This document shows, in pieces, positions 51,381 to 59,760 of a stretch of DNA of 64,000 nt. The DNA is from Pokkaliibacter sp. MBI-7 (GTDB lineage Bacteria > Pseudomonadota > Gammaproteobacteria > Pseudomonadales > Balneatricaceae), in NCBI RefSeq assembly GCF_029846635.1, contig NZ_JARVTG010000001.1:2795001-2859000 (forward strand), written 5' to 3'. A model generated the notes under the pieces. That model had not been told where the DNA came from. It did no database searches and worked only from the letters and a program-made list of their open reading frames with translations. Every line of letters begins with the position of its first letter. The stretch's first letter is position 1. A program made the position numbers and the translations under genes.

Positions 51381-52267
51381 GCATGCACCTCGATCCTCTT
51401 TCCCTGCGGCTGTTTATCGCCGTTATCGAAGAAGGCACCATCGCCCAGGCCGCGCAGCGCTGTCATATTGCCGCCTCCGCCGTCAGCAAACGGCTGAGTG
51501 AGCTGGAAGACAGCCTGCAGACCAGCCTGCTGGAGCGCACCAACAAAGGGGTGGCGCCCACGGCCGCCGGGGTCGAGTTGCTGCAGCTGGCGCGCAGTGC
51601 CCTGAATGAGCTGGAGCAGGTTAACGTACGGATGCGCGATTTTGCCTCCGGCCTGCGGGACCATGTGCGGGTGTTTGCCAATATTTCCGCCATTACCCAG
51701 TTTCTGCCGCGGGAGATCAGCACCTTTCTTGCCAGCTATCCGCAGGTGCAGGTGCATCTGGAAGAAAAAATCAGTGCCCATGTCACCCAGGCGGTGGCGG
51801 AGAATGCCGCCGATATCGGCATTATCGCCCGCGGTCTGTATGGTCAGGCGCTGGAGAAATTCCCCTATCACAGTGATGAACTGATCGTCATCACCCCCAG
51901 CCAGCACCCCCTCAGCCAGCGCCAGCAGGTGACCTTTGCCGAGTTGCTGGACTACGACTTCGTCGGTCTGCATACCGGCAGTGCTATTAACATGCAGCTG
52001 CAGAAGGCCGCCAGTGCACTGGAGCGGCAGATCAAACTGCGTATGCAGGTCACCAGTTTTGACGCCCTGTGTCTGATGGTCGAGGCCGGCCTCGGCATCG
52101 GCATTCTGCCCAAGGCGGTTGCCCGCCCCTATCGCGCCACGCTGGGTATCCACGGGCTGGAGCTGAAGGAGCCGTGGGCGGCACGGGAACTGCTGATCTG
52201 TGTCCGTTCCTACGAGGCCCTGCCACGGGCGGCGCGGCTGCTGGTCGATCATCTGCGCCAGCTGTAG
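51377..52267 (+). CDS. LysR-type transcriptional regulator
   Basis: 296 residues. Winged helix at about 5-65 (LRLFIAVIEEGTIAQAAQRCHIAASAVSKRLSELE in part) and effector domain about 90-290 with VHLEEKISAHVTQAVAENAADIGII. The GTG at 51377 overlaps the HNH stop (GTGA) and is six bases after CAGGG; ATG 51383 is two codons later and may be the real start. The neighbouring genes do not reveal its target. Confidence 0.85.
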   Translation: MSMHLDPLSLRLFIAVIEEGTIAQAAQRCHIAASAVSKRLSELEDSLQTSLLERTNKGVAPTAAGVELLQLARSALNELEQVNVRMRDFASGLRDHVRVFANISAITQFLPREISTFLASYPQVQVHLEEKISAHVTQAVAENAADIGIIARGLYGQALEKFPYHSDELIVITPSQHPLSQRQQVTFAELLDYDFVGLHTGSAINMQLQKAASALERQIKLRMQVTSFDALCLMVEAGLGIGILPKAVARPYRATLGIHGLELKEPWAARELLICVRSYEALPRAARLLVDHLRQL

Positions 52268-52394
52268 CGGCGAGGCTGCGCGCCTGCCGTCGGCCGTAGC
52301 ACATCGTAAATCTTTCGGTTGGTGTGGCGGGGCATCCGCCCCCATTAACCGGAGTGAATAGCGAATTTTCCTTTCTCTGATCTGAGGGCTGGCT

Positions 52395-53522
52395 GTGCGC
52401 TCACGTTTCCCCGTTTTGCTGATCATTCTTGGTCTGTTGCATCTTTATCTGGGCTGGCGTCTGTGTAACGGTCTGCAGCTTGGCACATCTGGCTCGCTGC
52501 TGGTGGGGCTGGCGCTGCTGGCTTCCTGGGTGCTGATGCCACTCAGTGTGTTTGTGCGCGGGCTGCCGCCGCAGTGGTCGGACCGCATTGCCTGGGCTGG
52601 CTACGTGTTCATGGGGCTGTTCTCTTCACTGATGATTCTGACGCTGCTGCGCGATCTGCTGCTGGGAGCGATGACGCTGCTGGCGACGGTGACGCCGTCC
52701 TTCAGCTTTGCCTCGGCGCTGACCGTGGTGGTGCTGGCGGCACTGGTGACGCTGGTGGGCTTTATCAACGCCCGGCGACTGGCGCAGGTGGTCAGGGTGG
52801 AGGTGCCGCTGGCGGATCTGCCGCCTGAGCTGGATGGTTTCACCATTGCGCAGATCAGTGATATTCATGTCGGACCGACCATCAAGAAGGCTTACCTGCA
52901 GGCCATCGTCGAGCGGGTCAACAGTCTGGAGGCCGATCTGGTGGCGGTGACCGGGGATGTGGTCGACGGCAGCGTCGCCCATCTGGCCGGGCATACGGCA
53001 CCGCTGGCGGGTCTGCGTGGCCGCCATGGCGTTTATCTGGTGACCGGCAACCACGAATACTATTCCGGCGCACCGGCCTGGGTGGAGGAGTTTCGCCGTC
53101 TGGGGCTGAAGGTGCTGCTGAACGAGCATGAAGTGCTGGACCATCAGGGCGCCAGTCTGCTGGTGGCGGGGGTGACGGATTACAGTGCCGGGCATTTTGA
53201 TCAGGCGCACAGCAGTGACCCGCATCGGGCAGTGGCCGGGGCACCGGACCATGCCACCACACGGGTATTGCTGGCCCATCAGCCCCGCACGGCGACGGCC
53301 GCTGCCGAAGCGGGCTTTGATCTGCAGCTGTCCGGCCACACCCACGGTGGGCAGTTCTGGCCGTGGAACCTGTTTGTACCCATGCAGCAGCCCTTTGTGG
53401 CCGGTCTGAACCGCTGGCAGGATCTGTGGGTGTACACCAGCCGCGGTACCGGCTACTGGGGGCCACCCAAACGGTTTGGCGCGCCCTCTGAAATCACCCT
53501 GATTCGTTTAACCCGCCGTTAA
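52395..53522 (+). CDS. Membrane metallophosphoesterase (YkuE/YaeI-like)
   Basis: 375 residues. About four N-terminal hydrophobic helices (1-125) are followed by a calcineurin-like domain (about 148-370). Metal ligands are D156-x-H158, D in GDVVDG, G218-N219-H220-E221, H in LAHQP, and G314-H315-T316-H317 in SGHTHGGQ. It is a two-metal phosphohydrolase anchored in the inner membrane, possibly acting on lipid-linked phosphates such as UDP-diacylglucosamine-like substrates. The GTG start at 52395 fits the hydrophobic MRSRFPVLLIILGLL N-terminus. Substrate unknown. Confidence 0.88.
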   Translation: MRSRFPVLLIILGLLHLYLGWRLCNGLQLGTSGSLLVGLALLASWVLMPLSVFVRGLPPQWSDRIAWAGYVFMGLFSSLMILTLLRDLLLGAMTLLATVTPSFSFASALTVVVLAALVTLVGFINARRLAQVVRVEVPLADLPPELDGFTIAQISDIHVGPTIKKAYLQAIVERVNSLEADLVAVTGDVVDGSVAHLAGHTAPLAGLRGRHGVYLVTGNHEYYSGAPAWVEEFRRLGLKVLLNEHEVLDHQGASLLVAGVTDYSAGHFDQAHSSDPHRAVAGAPDHATTRVLLAHQPRTATAAAEAGFDLQLSGHTHGGQFWPWNLFVPMQQPFVAGLNRWQDLWVYTSRGTGYWGPPKRFGAPSEITLIRLTRR

Positions 53523-53532
53523 TTCATCTTCA

Positions 53533-53565
53533 CACTCCCTGCTGTCGCTTTGGCAGCGGGGAGTG
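53533..53565 (+). terminator. Hairpin after the metallophosphoesterase gene
   Basis: CACTCCCTGCTG (53533-53544) pairs with CAGCGGGGAGTG (53554-53565) with one G-U pair and a 9-nt loop. No immediate U-tract; T-rich runs start at about 53580. Likely a terminator-like structure before the aldarate operon. Confidence 0.45.
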
Positions 53566-53697
53566 GTCATCGCTTATTCCTGTTTTTTAGCGACTTTTTT
53601 GCTTGTTAATCCTGCCTTTTGGCCGATGTTTCCGGCTTTCTCTGTAATGCTTTTGTGCTCATTCTGGCGCGTGGCGGGCTGAAAATTTTGCCTTGTC

Positions 53698-53720
53698 TTG
53701 TATGTTGTATGATGTATTAT
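53698..53720. promoter_or_regulatory. Predicted GntR operator upstream of tctC
   Basis: TTGTATG occurs twice in tandem (53698-53704 and 53705-53711), the second as part of TTGTATGATGTATTAT (53705-53720). The same core TTGTATGATG occurs at 58627 and 61189. The site lies 70-92 bp before tctC. The linked FadR-type GntR protein (61307) is the likely binder. Confidence 0.6.
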
Positions 53721-53789
53721 CTGTCCTGCTCTGGTGATCAATATCACTGCCTGAAGTAGCCAAATGTTTAATAACAACAGGAATAGAAC

Positions 53790-54836
53790 ATGAAGAGACT
53801 ACTGCTTGGAGCGGGCATTGTGCTCGGCTCACTGCTGTCCGTGACCTCTCTCCCCAGTCTGGCTGACGACAACCCCCTGAAGGGCAACATCCGCGTAGTC
53901 ATCGGTTCGAAATCCACCGGTGGTGACACCTATCAGGCTGCCAGCATCGTGGCCGAGGCGCTGTCGAAAAAGCTGGATATGAACTTCAAGGTCGATGCTG
54001 TGGGTGAAACAGCGGCCTTCAAGGCGCTGGAGCGTGGTCAGCGTGGCAATACCATCATGATTTTCCATGATCAGTCCTATCTCGGTTACCTGTATGGCCA
54101 GAATGGCTACGACGATATTTTTGCCACCTACAAGATTGGCCCCACCATTGCCATCAACCCAGGCAATGCGTTTCTGGTACCGAAAAAATCCCCCTATAAC
54201 ACCCTTGAAGACGTGATTGATGCAGCAGGCAACGGCAAAACCATCCGCGTGGCGATTCAGCCCGGTGGTGTGTCTGAGATCGGCTATTCCGCCATCAAGA
54301 ATGCGGTGAAACTGAAGTATCCCGGTAAGGAAGACAATATCGTTGCCCTCAACACCGGTTCTCAGGCCGACAAGAACCAGCAGTTGTTTGACGGTCAGGC
54401 TGACGTCATCAACGGTTCCGTGCAGGCCAACGAGCAGTACACCCGCCTGCCCGCGGATGACCAGAAAGCCATGCGTTTCATCTGGCTGACCGCCAAGAGC
54501 ACCACGCTGGCCGATGCCCCTGAAGCCGGCATGGGTGAGCTGAACCGTGCCGCCATGCTCAAGCTGGCCGAGCCGCAGGTGAAGGTCCCACTGGCCGATG
54601 GCAGCAACTTCGCCTTCGATAAAGAGTTCTTCTTCCTCTACAACAAGGATATTGACCCTCAGGTCGTCGCTTTCCTCGACAAGTCACTGGGCCAGATTTT
54701 TGCTGATGGCGCCATTCAGGAAGAGCAGAAAAAAGCGTTCTTCACCCCTGACTTCCTGCCATCCGCCCAGGCTGAAGCGCACCTGAAAGCGAAGATGGAC
54801 GAGTACAAGCAGGTCATTGACGCCCTGCATCACTGA
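53790..54836 (+). CDS. Tripartite tricarboxylate-type transporter substrate-binding protein (TctC/Bug)
   Basis: 348 residues. A signal peptide covers 1-25 (ending PSLA/DDN). The mature part resembles Bug/TctC solute binders: IRVVIGSKSTGGDTYQAASIVAEAL near the start, GNAFLVPKKSPYNTLEDVI, and an overall two-domain length of about 320. It captures a dicarboxylate or aldarate for the TctA/TctB permease. RBS CAGGAA precedes ATG 53790. Operon context indicates galactarate/glucarate. Confidence 0.8.
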   Translation: MKRLLLGAGIVLGSLLSVTSLPSLADDNPLKGNIRVVIGSKSTGGDTYQAASIVAEALSKKLDMNFKVDAVGETAAFKALERGQRGNTIMIFHDQSYLGYLYGQNGYDDIFATYKIGPTIAINPGNAFLVPKKSPYNTLEDVIDAAGNGKTIRVAIQPGGVSEIGYSAIKNAVKLKYPGKEDNIVALNTGSQADKNQQLFDGQADVINGSVQANEQYTRLPADDQKAMRFIWLTAKSTTLADAPEAGMGELNRAAMLKLAEPQVKVPLADGSNFAFDKEFFFLYNKDIDPQVVAFLDKSLGQIFADGAIQEEQKKAFFTPDFLPSAQAEAHLKAKMDEYKQVIDALHH

Positions 54837-54905
54837 TCACCCGTTACAGGCTGCGGGTGGATGCCCGCCGCCTGGTCTGTCCACTCAGTGACGGTTGCTA
54901 GCCTG

Positions 54906-55346
54906 ATGAATCATTCAATACTGTCCTGGTTCGATGTCTCCATCGACTTCCAGACCTCTCACCTCGTGTTTCCCCGGATCATTCTGATCCTGCTGGCCGT
55001 CACCCTGCTGATGATGCTGGTCAGCAACTACCGCACCCTCGGTGCGCGGCTGCGCAACGCCGGTCTCAACACCGCGGCACTGGCCGGGACCGACTGGTTT
55101 CGGCTGGGCTCCACCTTTGTACTGCTGGTGGGGTACTTCGTCAGCATGTACTACGTGGGTGATCTGTATCCCAACGAGGGCAAGGGTTTCCTGTTCTGCT
55201 CCATCCCTTTCATGCTGATGCTGTCGCTGGTCTACATGCACCAGCGCACCCCGAAAGCGGTGATCGGCGTGCTGATCAATGCCATCGTCACTCCCCTGGC
55301 TGTCTGGTATCTGCTGGGTGACGTGTTCGGCGTGTCCTTGCCTTAA
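54906..55346 (+). CDS. TTT-family small permease subunit TctB
   Basis: 146 residues with four hydrophobic segments (about 22-40, 60-82, 92-108, 120-140), the length and topology of TctB. The start is placed at ATG 54906, shortly after the tctC end; a frame from 54861 adds 15 unconserved residues. Its sequence is poorly conserved in the family, so the call depends on position between tctC and tctA. Confidence 0.72.
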   Translation: MNHSILSWFDVSIDFQTSHLVFPRIILILLAVTLLMMLVSNYRTLGARLRNAGLNTAALAGTDWFRLGSTFVLLVGYFVSMYYVGDLYPNEGKGFLFCSIPFMLMLSLVYMHQRTPKAVIGVLINAIVTPLAVWYLLGDVFGVSLP

Positions 55347-55361
55347 TCAGGAGTAGTCGCA

Positions 55362-56906
55362 ATGGCAGATTTGCTTTCCATGCTGTCCCCCATGTTCTTC
55401 CTGCTGTCGGCAGCAGGCTGTGTGGTCGGCATTATATTCGGCGCCATTCCGGGCCTGACAGCCACCATGGCGGTGGCGGTGTGTTTACCCCTGACCTACT
55501 CGCTGGGGCTGCAGGCCGCGCTGGCACTGCTGATTGGCCTGTATGTCGGCGGCATTTCCGGCGGCTTGGTTCCCGCCATCCTGCTCAACATTCCCGGTAC
55601 GCCTTCTTCCATCACCACGACCTTTGACGGTCATCCCATGGCGCAGCGCGGAGAGGCAGAACGGGCACTGAAAATCTGTATTTTCGCCTCACTGTTCGGC
55701 GGCCTGTTCAGTGCCGTGCTGCTGTACTTTTTTGCCCCGCTGCTGGCTGACTTCGCCATTAAATTCTCCTATGTAGAGAAGTTCCTGATCATTCTGTTCG
55801 CCATGACGGTGATTGCCTCGCTGGCCAGGAATGTGCTGGCCGGTATATTCAGTGGTCTGCTGGGCGTGCTGATCAGCCTGATCGGTGCTTACGACACCTC
55901 CTCCGGCGGTAACGGTGACTTCCGCCTGATGCTGCCGTTCATGGAGCCTTATCTGGAGTCCGGCTTCTCCCTGCTGCCGGTGCTGATCGGCCTGTTCGGG
56001 CTGGCGGCTGTATTCGAGGATGCTGAGAAAGGCGTACGTGAAAACCATGCCGAGATGGCTTCTATCAACAAACAGGGCCAGCCGTTCCGCTTTAATGCTT
56101 TCAAAGGGCAGATCGGTAACCTGATCCGCTCATCCTTTATCGGCACCTTCATTGGTTTGCTACCCGGTATCGGAGGTAGTGCGGCCTCGGTGCTGGCCTA
56201 CACCCAGCAAAAAAACCTGTCCAAACAGCCGGAGAAAATGGGCAAGGGCGCGGTGGAAGGGCTGGTGGCGTCAGAGTCGGCCAACAATGGTCTGACCGGT
56301 GGCGCGCTGATTCCGTTGCTGGCGCTGGGGATTCCCGGTGACAGTACCACGGCAGTGCTGATCGGTGCCTTTACGCTGCAGGGCATTCAGGTCGGGCCGC
56401 TGTTTATCCAGGACAACATGAATACCTGGAATGCCATGATCATCGCGTTGTTCTTCGCCAACTTCGTCATGTACTTCGTCATGTTCTACGCCATCCGCTA
56501 TATCGCCAGGGTGGCGCTGGTACCCAAGTACTACCTGTTCCCCATCATCATCGTCATGTGCGTGGTCGGCGCCTATGCCATCAACTACGGCATCATGTTC
56601 GACGTCTGGACCCTGCTGATCTTCGGTCTGCTGGGGTATCTGGGCAGCAAAGTGGGGCTGGAAGTGGCGCCTTTTGTGATTGGTTTCATTCTGGGCAAGT
56701 CGGCGGAGGTGTACTTCGTCAAAAGCCTGGAGTCCTTCGGCAACCTCAGCATCTTCTTCACCAAAAGCCCGATTGCGGTGTTCATGTGGGTGCTGATTCT
56801 GGCCTCCGTCGGTTTTTCCATCTACGTCCACCGCAAGACTAAGCAGCAACAGCATCAGCAGGAAACGGCCTATGTCGAAGCCACCCCTGCCGGGCATAAG
56901 TCCTGA
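55362..56906 (+). CDS. TTT-family large permease subunit TctA
   Basis: 514 residues of about twelve helices. The family motif GAIPGLTATMAVAV is at about 28-41, and a second glycine-rich loop GLLPGIGGSAASVLAY at about 265-280, each with the expected PG. Its N-terminal region contains PFPF-like GGISGGLVPAILLNIPGTPSS. It is the channel of the aldarate transporter with TctB and TctC. Confidence 0.92.
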   Translation: MADLLSMLSPMFFLLSAAGCVVGIIFGAIPGLTATMAVAVCLPLTYSLGLQAALALLIGLYVGGISGGLVPAILLNIPGTPSSITTTFDGHPMAQRGEAERALKICIFASLFGGLFSAVLLYFFAPLLADFAIKFSYVEKFLIILFAMTVIASLARNVLAGIFSGLLGVLISLIGAYDTSSGGNGDFRLMLPFMEPYLESGFSLLPVLIGLFGLAAVFEDAEKGVRENHAEMASINKQGQPFRFNAFKGQIGNLIRSSFIGTFIGLLPGIGGSAASVLAYTQQKNLSKQPEKMGKGAVEGLVASESANNGLTGGALIPLLALGIPGDSTTAVLIGAFTLQGIQVGPLFIQDNMNTWNAMIIALFFANFVMYFVMFYAIRYIARVALVPKYYLFPIIIVMCVVGAYAINYGIMFDVWTLLIFGLLGYLGSKVGLEVAPFVIGFILGKSAEVYFVKSLESFGNLSIFFTKSPIAVFMWVLILASVGFSIYVHRKTKQQQHQQETAYVEATPAGHKS

Positions 56907-56921
56907 GCCTGAGGAGCGCCA

Positions 56922-58493
56922 ATGAGCCACGAAACCCCCATCACCATCAAGATTCAGGACAGCGATAACGTCGCCATCGTCGTCAACCGGGCCGGACTGG
57001 CCGCGGGGACGGTGCTGGCCGACGGTACCGAGCTGCTGGAGCACGTACCGGCAGGCCATAAGGTGGCGCTGGCGGCCATTCCTGCGGGTGGCAATGTGCT
57101 GCGCTACGGCGAGGTGATTGGCCATGCTATTGCCGATATCGCCCGTGGTCAGTGGGTCAACGAGCATCGCGTCGCCCTGCCTACGCCGCCGCGGCTGGAA
57201 GACCTGCCACTGGCGACCCGCCCGGCGCCAGAACAGGAAGCGCTGGAGGGGTATACCTTCGAGGGCTATCGCAACGAGGATGGCAGCGTCGGCACCCGCA
57301 ATATTCTGGGGATCAGCACCAGTGTGCAGTGCGTGGCGGGCATGACCAACTATGTGGTCAAGCGCATCCGCGAGGAGCTGCTGCCACGCTTCCCCAATGT
57401 CGATGACGTGGTCGCCCTCAACCATACCTATGGGTGCGGGGTGGCCATCGGCGCACCGGCGGCCATCGTGCCGATCCGTACCCTGCAGAATATGGCGCGT
57501 AACCCCAATTTCGGCGGCGAGATCATGGTCATTGGTCTTGGCTGTGAAAAGTTGCAGCCCACCCGTCTGCTGCGCCCCGAAGACGACGGCGCTCAACCTC
57601 TGAAAGTGGTGGATCCGGCGGAGCTGGAGCAGGACTCGATCCTCAGCCTGCAGGATGAACAGTTCAACGGTTTTGGCGAGATGGTCGAGGGCATTCTGGC
57701 CATGGCCGAGCGCCATCTGCACAAGCTCAATCAGCGCCAGCGCGAGACCTGTCCGGCCTCCGAGCTGGTCGTAGGGATGCAGTGCGGTGGCAGCGATGCT
57801 TTTTCCGGGATCACCGCCAACCCGGCAGTGGGGTATGCCACCGATCTGATCGTGCGTGCCGGTGGCAGCGTGATGTTCTCGGAAGTGACCGAAGTCCGTG
57901 ATGCCATCCATCTGCTGACCCCCCGTGCCGCCACCCGTGAGGTGGGGGAGGCGCTGATCCGTGAAATGGAGTGGTACGACAATTACCTCAACATGGGGCA
58001 GGCCGACCGCAGTGCTAATCCGTCCCCCGGTAACAAGAAGGGCGGGTTGAGTAATGTGGTGGAGAAGGCACTGGGTTCCATTGCCAAGTCTGGTACCAGC
58101 CCGATCGTCGATGTACTCAGCCCCGGTGAACGCATTCGCCGTCGTGGTCTGATCTTCGCCGCTACCCCGGCCAGTGACTTTATCTGCGGCACGCTGCAGT
58201 TTGCCTCCGGTATGAATCTGCAGGTGTTCACCACCGGCCGTGGCACGCCGTATGGGCTGGCCGTGGCGCCAGTCATCAAGGTGTCCACCAACAGCACCCT
58301 GGGTAATCGCTGGCACGATCTGATCGATCTGGATGCCGGGCGTATTGCCACCGGGCAGGCCAGTATTGCCGATGTCGGCTGGGAGCTGTTCCGGCTGATT
58401 CTCGACGTGGCCAGTGGCCGCACCCAGGTCGCAGCGGACAAACTCGGCCTGCATAACGATCTGGTGCTGTTTAACCCGGCTCCGGTGACCTGA
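56922..58493 (+). CDS. garD: Galactarate dehydratase (GarD/UxaA family)
   Basis: 523 residues, as E. coli GarD. An N-terminal SAF domain (about 1-90) is followed by GYRNEDGSVGTRNILGISTSVQC, NHTYGCGVAIGAP, GLGCEK and VGMQCGGSDAFSGITANPAVG, all typical of the altronate/galactarate dehydratase family with its metal cysteines. It converts galactarate (D-galactarate) to 5-keto-4-deoxyglucarate. It follows tctA by 15 bp and is followed by a strong terminator-like stem. Confidence 0.9.
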   Translation: MSHETPITIKIQDSDNVAIVVNRAGLAAGTVLADGTELLEHVPAGHKVALAAIPAGGNVLRYGEVIGHAIADIARGQWVNEHRVALPTPPRLEDLPLATRPAPEQEALEGYTFEGYRNEDGSVGTRNILGISTSVQCVAGMTNYVVKRIREELLPRFPNVDDVVALNHTYGCGVAIGAPAAIVPIRTLQNMARNPNFGGEIMVIGLGCEKLQPTRLLRPEDDGAQPLKVVDPAELEQDSILSLQDEQFNGFGEMVEGILAMAERHLHKLNQRQRETCPASELVVGMQCGGSDAFSGITANPAVGYATDLIVRAGGSVMFSEVTEVRDAIHLLTPRAATREVGEALIREMEWYDNYLNMGQADRSANPSPGNKKGGLSNVVEKALGSIAKSGTSPIVDVLSPGERIRRRGLIFAATPASDFICGTLQFASGMNLQVFTTGRGTPYGLAVAPVIKVSTNSTLGNRWHDLIDLDAGRIATGQASIADVGWELFRLILDVASGRTQVAADKLGLHNDLVLFNPAPVT

Positions 58494-58502
58494 GTCTTGA
58501 CG

Positions 58503-58538
58503 AAGGGGCTGCAGCGCCATGCGCGCTGTGGCCTCTTT
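58503..58538 (+). terminator. Terminator after garD
   Basis: An extended stem joins AAGGGGCTGCAGCGC (58503-58517) and GCGCTGTGGCCTCTT (58523-58537), with three G-U pairs and a 5-nt loop, then T at 58538. It probably ends the tct-garD transcript before the kdgD promoter. Confidence 0.6.
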
Positions 58539-58590
58539 GAACTGCCTTGCCGCTATCAGTTCGCGCCAGTCGCAATGTTCTAGTGCAAAG

Positions 58591-58644
58591 GTTGTATGAC
58601 AACTGACTTGATTTTACCTTTGTCACTTGTATGATGTATTACAA
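58591..58644. promoter_or_regulatory. Paired GntR operators upstream of kdgD
   Basis: GTTGTATGACAAC (58591-58603) is a near-perfect short palindrome, and TTGTATGATGTATTACAA (58627-58644) has TTGTA/TACAA arms and the TTGTATGATG core shared with sites before tctC and gntR. They lie 84-137 bp before kdgD. Predicted target of the linked FadR-type regulator. The surrounding 234 bp (58494-58727) hold no other gene. Confidence 0.65.
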
Positions 58645-58727
58645 ATTATGTTTTCGAGCGGTGAACGGTGTACCAGAGCAGGTCTGTTCTCCACGTAAAA
58701 CGTGTTCAAAATACTGAGGAATAAAAA

Positions 58728-59639
58728 ATGGCACTATCCGTTGAACGTATCCGCCAGTCTCTGTGTGATGGCCTGCTGTCTTTCCCCATCACCGATCTGG
58801 ACGACAAGGGCCAGTTCAATCCTGACACCTACCGTCAGCGTATCGAGTGGTTTGTCAGCCACGGCGTATCGGCGGTGTTCGTCGCGGGTGGTACCGGTGA
58901 ATTCTTCTCCCTGTCGCTGGATGAATACCGTCAGATCGTCAAGATTGCCGTCGATACCGTGGCTGGTCGTGTACCGGTGATCGCCAGTGCCGGGCGCAGC
59001 ATTCCCGATGCCATCAGCTTCTGCAAAGCCGCAGAAGAAGTAGGCTGTGACGGTATTCTGCTGATGCCTCCCTACCTGACCGAATGCCCCGCTGACGGCG
59101 TGATGGCCTATGCTCGCGAAGTGATCAACAGCACCCCGCTGCAGGTGATCTACTACAACCGCGCCAATGGCATCCTGCAGGCAGAGCACGTACGTCAGCT
59201 GGCGGCTGAATGCCCCAACCTGATCGCCCTGAAAGACGGCGTGGGCAACATCGCTGCCCTCAACGACACCATCAAGACGGTGGGTGATCGTCTGGCTTAT
59301 ATCGGTGGTGTGCCCACCGCGGAAATCTTTGCTGAAGCCTATCTGGCCATCGGTGTCAGCACCTACTCTTCGGCGGTGTTCAACTTCATGCCGGACATGG
59401 CCAACACCTTCTACCGCGCCCTGCGTGGTGGTGATCAGGCGACCGTGACCCGCATCATCAAGGACTTCTTCATTCCGTTCTGCCGCCTGCGTGACCGCAA
59501 GAAAGGCTATGCGGTGAGCCTGATCAAGGCCGGTGCCACGATCATTGGCCGCTCTGCCGGTAATGTACGTGCGCCGCTGACCATGCCGACCGAGGCGGAA
59601 TATGCCGAGCTTGAGCAGATCATCAAGGCCAATTCCTGA
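58728..59639 (+). CDS. kdgD: 5-Dehydro-4-deoxyglucarate dehydratase
   Basis: 303 residues of the DHDPS/NAL superfamily. The pattern SDGLLSFPITDLDD at the start, FVAGGTGEFFSLSLDEYRQIV, YYNRANG and the Schiff-base lysine K169 in ALKDGVGN fit KdgD of the oxidative aldarate route. It decarboxylates and dehydrates 5-keto-4-deoxyglucarate to 2-oxoglutarate semialdehyde (2,5-dioxopentanoate). It joins the garD and gudD products and is followed by gudD. Confidence 0.92.
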   Translation: MALSVERIRQSLCDGLLSFPITDLDDKGQFNPDTYRQRIEWFVSHGVSAVFVAGGTGEFFSLSLDEYRQIVKIAVDTVAGRVPVIASAGRSIPDAISFCKAAEEVGCDGILLMPPYLTECPADGVMAYAREVINSTPLQVIYYNRANGILQAEHVRQLAAECPNLIALKDGVGNIAALNDTIKTVGDRLAYIGGVPTAEIFAEAYLAIGVSTYSSAVFNFMPDMANTFYRALRGGDQATVTRIIKDFFIPFCRLRDRKKGYAVSLIKAGATIIGRSAGNVRAPLTMPTEAEYAELEQIIKANS

Positions 59640-59760
59640 GGCTTCTCCTGGCGCGCGATCTCTGAGCGGCCTGCTGACCCATGATCTGCGGCTGACGATC
59701 AACTAGACCCAACACTCTGCGGGCGCGGTGAACTGCGCCGCAGAGCCGCAGGAGCGAGAC

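Noticed and set aside
56271..58520. 749-codon open frame on the minus strand opposite tctA and garD
   Set aside because: It is antisense to two genes with clear family motifs, its composition is Gln/His-rich as in GC-biased shadow frames, and no domain is recognisable.
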